A stretch of DNA of 46,492 nt from Zygnema cylindricum (taxonomy: Eukaryota > Streptophyta > Zygnematophyceae > Zygnematales > Zygnemataceae). Position 1 is the first letter of the stretch. The number at the start of each line of letters is the position of its first letter. The notes under the pieces were generated by a model that ran no database searches, was not told the origin of the DNA, and saw nothing but the letters and a program-made list of their open reading frames with translations. A program made the position numbers and the translations under genes. The stretch lies in contig JBBHKE010002512.1 in the NCBI GenBank assembly GCA_037447655.1, forward strand, positions 10,317-56,808, written 5' to 3'. Below are positions 41,536-46,492 of the stretch, piece by piece.

Positions 41536-43113
41536 TTGCATAAGGATTTCCCACAACACGCCTACTTCACTTCTCCATTTTTTTTGGCAATTTTAGGGGA
41601 ATGCGGTTCGGAGTGGCGAACATTTGCAGAAGCAGTGCAGCGAATGGACGAGAAGAAGGATGAAAGGTCCCATATTGCCGAAATTCCCATACTGTCGGAG
41701 GTTAAAGCAGAACTCCACGCGCTTCGAGTCGGAATCGACTCTATCCCACCCCTCATAGGAAGAATACAACAACTCGAGAATATTGTGGAGAATTTGGGCA
41801 AACAGTTACAAACATATGTGGGGATGATTGACACAAGGCTCACAACAACACAACACCAACTTCATGGGGGATTTTCAAGATTGGAGTCCATACTTTTGGT
41901 CTCCAACAAACCTTATATGCAACCCTTTTCCTTTTCTTCACAACCATCTTTTTTCCCTCCCCATTCTTTTACTCGTACTTCTCCTCCTCCCTCTTCCTCT
42001 ACAAATTCACCCCCTTTTTTCATTTCCCCCTTTCGGACCCATGTCTTCTACTCAACCAACCCCTTTTTTTTCTTAACGTCATACATTTACTACTGTCCCC
42101 TCTACCCCTATTCTATCCACACCATCTCTTTCCCAACCCTCTCATGTCCCCTCCCCCCCTTTTCAGTCCACACCTTCTCTTTCACAACCCTCCACTTCTT
42201 CCATCGCCGCTCCTTCCCCTATTCTATCCACACCATATCCTTCCCAACCCTCTCATGTCCCCTCCCCCCCTTTTTAGTCCACACCTTCTCTTTCGCAACC
42301 CTCGAATTCTTCCATCGCCGCTCCTTCCCCTATTCTATCCACACCATATCCTTCCCAACCCTCTCATGTCCCCTCCCCCCCTTTTCAGTACACACCTTCT
42401 CTTTCGCAACCCTCCACTTCTTCCAACGTCGCTCCTTCCCCTCTTCTATCCACCCCATCTCCTTCCAACCCTCTACCTCAACCCATGTCCCCTCTCCTCT
42501 TTTTCAGTCCACACCTATTTTTTCCCAACCCTCCACTTATTCCAACACCGCTCCTTCACATCATCAATCCTTACCATTTCTTCCATAACTTTATGTCGGC
42601 CTTGGTGCATATCATATAGATTGGGCCAATTGGAGGGGATACACCGTACAAAGCAGCGAGAGTGATGTGAACGTGGAAGAGATATTTAAGGAGTACCACT
42701 ATGGATTGAATGGGCATCCTCCAGTAAAGTTGTTATTGAATAAGGACGAAATGTTGAAATGTAAAACATATGGATCGCCATTTTCGGTATGGGGAGACAA
42801 TGAATGTGTTAAGATGTGCTACGATTTTGAATTCTATTGAAAAACTAATGACTATTCCACAATGTGACTTAATAAAAGCTATACAATTTTTAGAATGACT
42901 TAGAATAAACCAGTTTAATGGGAGCAAAGCGGAACTGAAAGAGTTTTTAGCTATTTGTACTGAACCGGTTTGTAATAAGAGAGTCAATAATAAACAATTT
43001 AAGCGAAACTTGTCACGGTTTAGGAAATTATAGGAGTTACGTGCAATCATAGGATAACTTAGAAGTGACGATGAGTTCAAAAGATTATTGCATACTTTAT
43101 TTAGTCTTGTACT
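41536..43113 (+). pseudogene. Coiled-coil plus Pro/Ser-repeat ORF of unknown family, broken at its 3' side
   Basis: A 350-codon frame runs 41536-42588. Residues about 40-115 look coiled-coil (AELHALRVGIDSIPPLIGRI, QQLENIVENLGKQLQ). Beyond residue 130 it is Phe/Ser/Pro/His-rich from a pyrimidine-rich strand with a 111-bp tandem repeat, open also in a second frame (42144-42665), so that part may not be protein. After TAA the same frame goes on with coding-like sequence (GLGAYHIDWANWRGYTV, GHPPVKLLLNKDEM) to 42840, then shifts frame (LNSIEKLMTIPQCDLIKAI, KAELKEFLAICTEPVCN) with three stops up to 43113. No family recognised. The true start is uncertain because TTTTAG|G at about 41597 could be a splice acceptor. 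Confidence 0.4.
42100..42470 (+). repeat. 111-bp tandem repeat, about three and a half units
   Basis: Units start at 42109, 42220 and 42331 (word TATTCTATCCACACC). The period is a multiple of three, so it keeps the frame (37 residues per unit). Confidence 0.9.
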
Positions 43114-44706
43114 TTGATTTGGTCTTTGTTAATGTTTTCACTTTAACATGTTAATCTTGTTACTTTTGGTAAGCATCGTAATGACTTTGTATAAAATATA
43201 CACATTGATACTTTGTTTCATACAGACGGAAAAATCAACTCGTTGCAATTGTGCATACGAATATTGTGTAAAACGGTTGTGACCACCGGCTAACGACGGG
43301 TTGTATGTTTTCAAAGTTTGTGCAATTATAACTCACCCTACAATCCCAACTTCACCTAACACGCACGTGTAGATGGTCGATCGACCGATATCCAATTAAC
43401 TTTGCACGCACACGGGTTACTGTGGCGCTAAAGACTCCATTCGTCGTATGTTCATCAGACGAGTAGGTGGGTTATTAACAAGCGTGGTCGAAACATGCAT
43501 CTATAGTCGAAACCCAGCTGCATGTTTCCAATATGTCGACAGAAAATTTGGTTTTCGCCCTTTTGTTGTTATTTATATAATATTATAGGGTTGTGACCAC
43601 TGGCTAACGAATATTATAAGCAACCACACACGACATAGAATATGCAAGTAATAACTACATAGGTTATTGTACCTTTTGATTCCAAACGATTTACAAACTC
43701 AAACAAATAAAATTGGACACTTCATGGAATTATTAAAAGCCTAAATATCATTCGCTACAATAAAACTGTAAACATAAGCGTAAGTGCATGGTTTTCTCTG
43801 ATTAAAGGTTGTTTATTACAGTGCACAAATTAAAAGCATATCATCCACGCTATAATGAATGGACAATTATATCGTAGCAACACTCCTCTAGTGGAACAAA
43901 CGTTAAAATTATACGCTTTTATAACATCGATAAGTTCTACAATGGGGATATAGAGTTGCATGACTTATATACACAAATGTTTTAAAGCATACCTATAGAA
44001 GAATATTAACAATGAAACATGGGTTTGTAATCCCACAATCGGCCCTTTAAAGCGTACCAACAATTTAGCTTGGTCTACATTTTATAACTTCGTCATAAGA
44101 TAAAAAGAAAACGCTCGTAACTAATATACTCCAACTAAACGTTTTATGGGTATCCACAATTTTAATTATTGTTAATGAAATATCCATGAAATTTTTACAA
44201 ACCATATCGTTAAAGTATAAAAAAAGGGTTTTTTGTCGAACCCTCGTTATTAAGGCAAGGGTACAATATTGTAAACGATAATTTACAAACCCTATTCATA
44301 GTTTGGTGTAAGGAGACGTGGCAGACTGCAATCTACTATCTTGAATACAGTTAGCTAACTTTAGTTTGATTCATATCGAATCAGTATGATTTAGGGCCAA
44401 CAGAGTCGTGTGCGAACCATTGTTATTGACGACTTTACAAAAAACTAAGACGTTTAAGCTACATATACCCGCTCAGGTCGGCGCAAAGACTAAAATGATT
44501 TCCTGATCATGGAACGTGGTTTGGGTTAAGGTACAAACAACTAACGTACAAAAAAATCCGTATACACCTCCCAGTCAGATTTTAAGTCCATTTTTTTTTT
44601 CTTGACACGATGCCGGCGTGGTATTTTGCGAAGTGTGAAAGGCACGGAGAATTTCGCGGTTTGAAAGAGGGTTTCACACCTTTCACTCCACGGGCGAGAC
44701 AACTAA
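43114..44706. other. AT-rich intergenic region, no gene seen
   Basis: Contains a near-repeat of the phrase GGTTGTGACCAC[C/T]GGCTAACGA at about 43273 and 43588. No open frame of interest. Confidence 0.55.
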
Positions 44707-45450
44707 GGGTGCGTCTCTATGTACTTCAAACTTAAAGATTTTATTTGGTTTTTTAGCGCAGATCCGGCGGACCCGGATTTCGGGTGTCACTATGTGTACC
44801 AAACGAAGTTGTCACTTAAGGGCGTGACAATTGTATACGTCGACAATGCCCGTGACGGCTGTCGACATTGTACAATCAGTGATGACGCAGCAAATTGTAA
44901 AAAATTGCCTTGGACGTCGCGAGAATGCGAGGCTGCATGAGAGAGGCGGCGTGAGAGAGGCGGCGTGTGCGACTTGCTGAGGCGCCCTCAAAGATTTCTC
45001 AAGATTTCATCAAATGGCATTCGGATTTTCAAACCCATGGAATGGAAAAGTCTGTACTGAACGAAACGCGACAAAACAAACAAATTGTGTACTTTGTTGG
45101 ACGCAAACGGACAAAACATAACGAATAGTGTACCTTCGCCGTCGCTTGAATTCGTTTGAAATTTTTGAAAAAAAAAATTACACGCGCGAATACGTGTTCT
45201 TATTTGTTTTTCAGAAATACTTTGTTTTAAAACACATCGGCCCTTTATTTTAAAGAAAAGTTTGAAGCGTGGTTGTGGGTCTGAAGAACACAAGACGACA
45301 AGATGTAGTATATTTTAAATTCGATGATGAAGCAAAATGTACTTTTTTTTTTCTATTTTCTTGTACGGTTGAAACTTACGCGGTACGGCTCTAAGTTTTA
45401 TAGGAAAACGACAGAAAAAAACCCTTACTTAAGCACACATAGACGCACCC
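44707..45450. mobile_element. MITE, Tourist/Harbinger-like, family 2, copy 2
   Basis: Ends GGGTGCGTCTCTATG (left) and, inward from the right, GGGTGCGTCTATGTG. TAA lies on the left (44704-44706) and AAA on the right. The right subterminal block TAAGTAAGGGTTTTTTTCTG matches the 3879 and 12087 elements. The 73-codon frame at 44719-44940 is inside it and not accepted. Confidence 0.7.
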
Positions 45451-45617
45451 AAACGAACCTTACGTGTACTGAAGTGTAGTGCAATGATGTTCAAATCCTT
45501 TAGCCATTAGAAAGCTGCCACGCTCAACGCTGCCATGATTAAACGTCACACTAACTACATTGTACTCAATGGACCATTTTCGGTGGCAATATCTACCGAA
45601 AATGTCCTCGCAACTAG

Positions 45618-45765
45618 TGTTGGGTATCGAGGACCACTTGCCGATATTCAATATGTACCGAATTTTAGGTACCCGATAATCGATATATCGCCTCGATATA
45701 TCGATTATCGAATCATTGCGATATTTAGCCGATATATCGCCGATATAATATATCACGATATATCA
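45618..45765 (+). repeat. GATATATCG-rich dispersed repeat, copy 2
   Basis: Same start (TTGGGTATCGAGGACC) and similar length to 2435-2585, same orientation, 43 kb away. Confidence 0.7.
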
Positions 45766-45789
45766 AATGAATTTGGAGTTTTTTTTTTT

Positions 45790-46095
45790 GTAGTCTGCTG
45801 CCAGTACTACTGCTTCTGTAGCTGGTAGTACTAGCGGCAGTTGTTAGTACTAGTGCTGCAGCTACTACCAGCTGCAGCACTAGTACTAGTAGCTGCTGCT
45901 AGTACTACTAGCTGCAGCACTAGTACTAGCAGCTGATGCTAGTACTATGAGCTGCAACACTAGTACTAGCAGCTGCTGCTAGTACTATGAGCTGCGGCAC
46001 TAGTACTAGCAGCTGCTGCTAGTACTACCACCTGCAGCACTAGTACTAGCAGCACCTACTAGTACAGCTGCTAGTACTAGTGCTTCTGCAGATGG
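45790..46095 (+). repeat. 40-bp palindromic satellite
   Basis: Exact 40-bp period in the core (AGTACTA at 45901, 45941, 45981 and 46021). Each unit is built from CTAGTACTAG and CAGCTGCTG, both near-palindromic, so single strands can fold at many registers. Flanking units are rearranged in both orientations. Confidence 0.9.
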
Positions 46096-46492
46096 TACTA
46101 TTACCTACTATTCCAAATTTGTGAAATTACACTTCTAATTATAACATCAATAAAATTAAAATTCCAAATTTTTTACCATTCAAATAAAGCAAAATAATTC
46201 CAATTCCAATTCCAAATATATAATATAAATCAATATGTGGCCACAAGTAACCCATATTTCCACATTAATATTAATTATTTATTTTCCCAAATTTCAAATC
46301 TAATTCCCTAAATGAAAAAAATTCAAACTCGGAAATATTTCATAATCCGACATGTCCAAAACATTCGCTTAGTTTGACATCTCCCACATTCTAACATGTG
46401 GTTATTCTATAATCCCAAAACCCCAAATTTTCTAATTTCCCAATTTCCAAGCTGGGTGTCATCATCCTTTAAACCTCCCATGCTGCCTCCTA
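46096..46492. other. AT-rich sequence, no gene seen
   Basis: Short AATTCCAAAT-type words recur; no coding signal. Confidence 0.5.

Noticed and set aside
44719-44940. 73-codon plus-strand frame
   Set aside because: Lies inside a MITE and has no recognisable domain.

Overview
The window is eukaryotic and almost certainly from a plant. It has a tandem pair of DOMON-domain (AIR12-like) secreted proteins with CT-rich 5' leaders, copia-type LTR retrotransposons, Tourist/Harbinger-like MITEs with TAA target duplications, and very large purine/pyrimidine tracts. The motif GTACGG/CCGTAC recurs throughout. I cannot name the species; the divergence of the elements and the base composition would fit a non-model land plant (bryophyte-like), but that is a guess. 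There is one 10-base assembly gap at 12844-12853. || Layout. 1-9 kb: purine low-complexity DNA, MITE copies (1270-1982, about 2050-2430, 3879-4832), a 600-bp purine repeat (5225-5815), a rearranged LTR (about 6230-6610) and AT-rich DNA without a gene. 9.3-14.3 kb: the only convincing host genes, two minus-strand AIR12-like DOMON genes (10123-10854 and 12970-13701, about 89% identical) lying in a tandem segmental duplication. The upstream gene keeps a candidate proline-rich second exon (9569-9712); the second copy breaks off at the gap before that exon. 14.3-21.9 kb: tandem repeats, an inverted partner of the purine repeat (16375-17005), a solo LTR (17052-18292) and old dispersed repeats. 21.9-36.4 kb: a nest of copia elements in both orientations. 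36.9-43.1 kb: two decayed multi-frame genes of unknown family flanking a 3.1-kb purine satellite. 43.1-46.5 kb: AT-rich DNA, a MITE (44707-45450) and a 40-bp palindromic satellite. || The most interesting system is the copia cluster. Four LTRs of family A end at the same point, seven codons into the gag reading frame (...GAATTTCA), and three LTRs of family B end at an equivalent point nine codons in. The gag start codon therefore lies inside the LTR, as in yeast Ty1. The next bases in the two 5' LTRs (GGTTATGGGCCCAC in B, GGTTATAGGCCCACC in A) are complementary to the anticodon arm of initiator tRNA-Met, as in the half-tRNA primer of Drosophila copia, and they are read in frame as gag codons. 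In two families the internal region holds gag followed by a highly charged ORF and then a purine tract and the second LTR, with no protease, integrase or reverse transcriptase. These look like gag-only, non-autonomous elements with an extra charged protein. Pol fragments in the cluster belong to other families (C and D) that are broken by the insertions. || Work was by eye, so repeat limits are good to a few bases at LTR ends and tens of bases elsewhere; no database search was possible.
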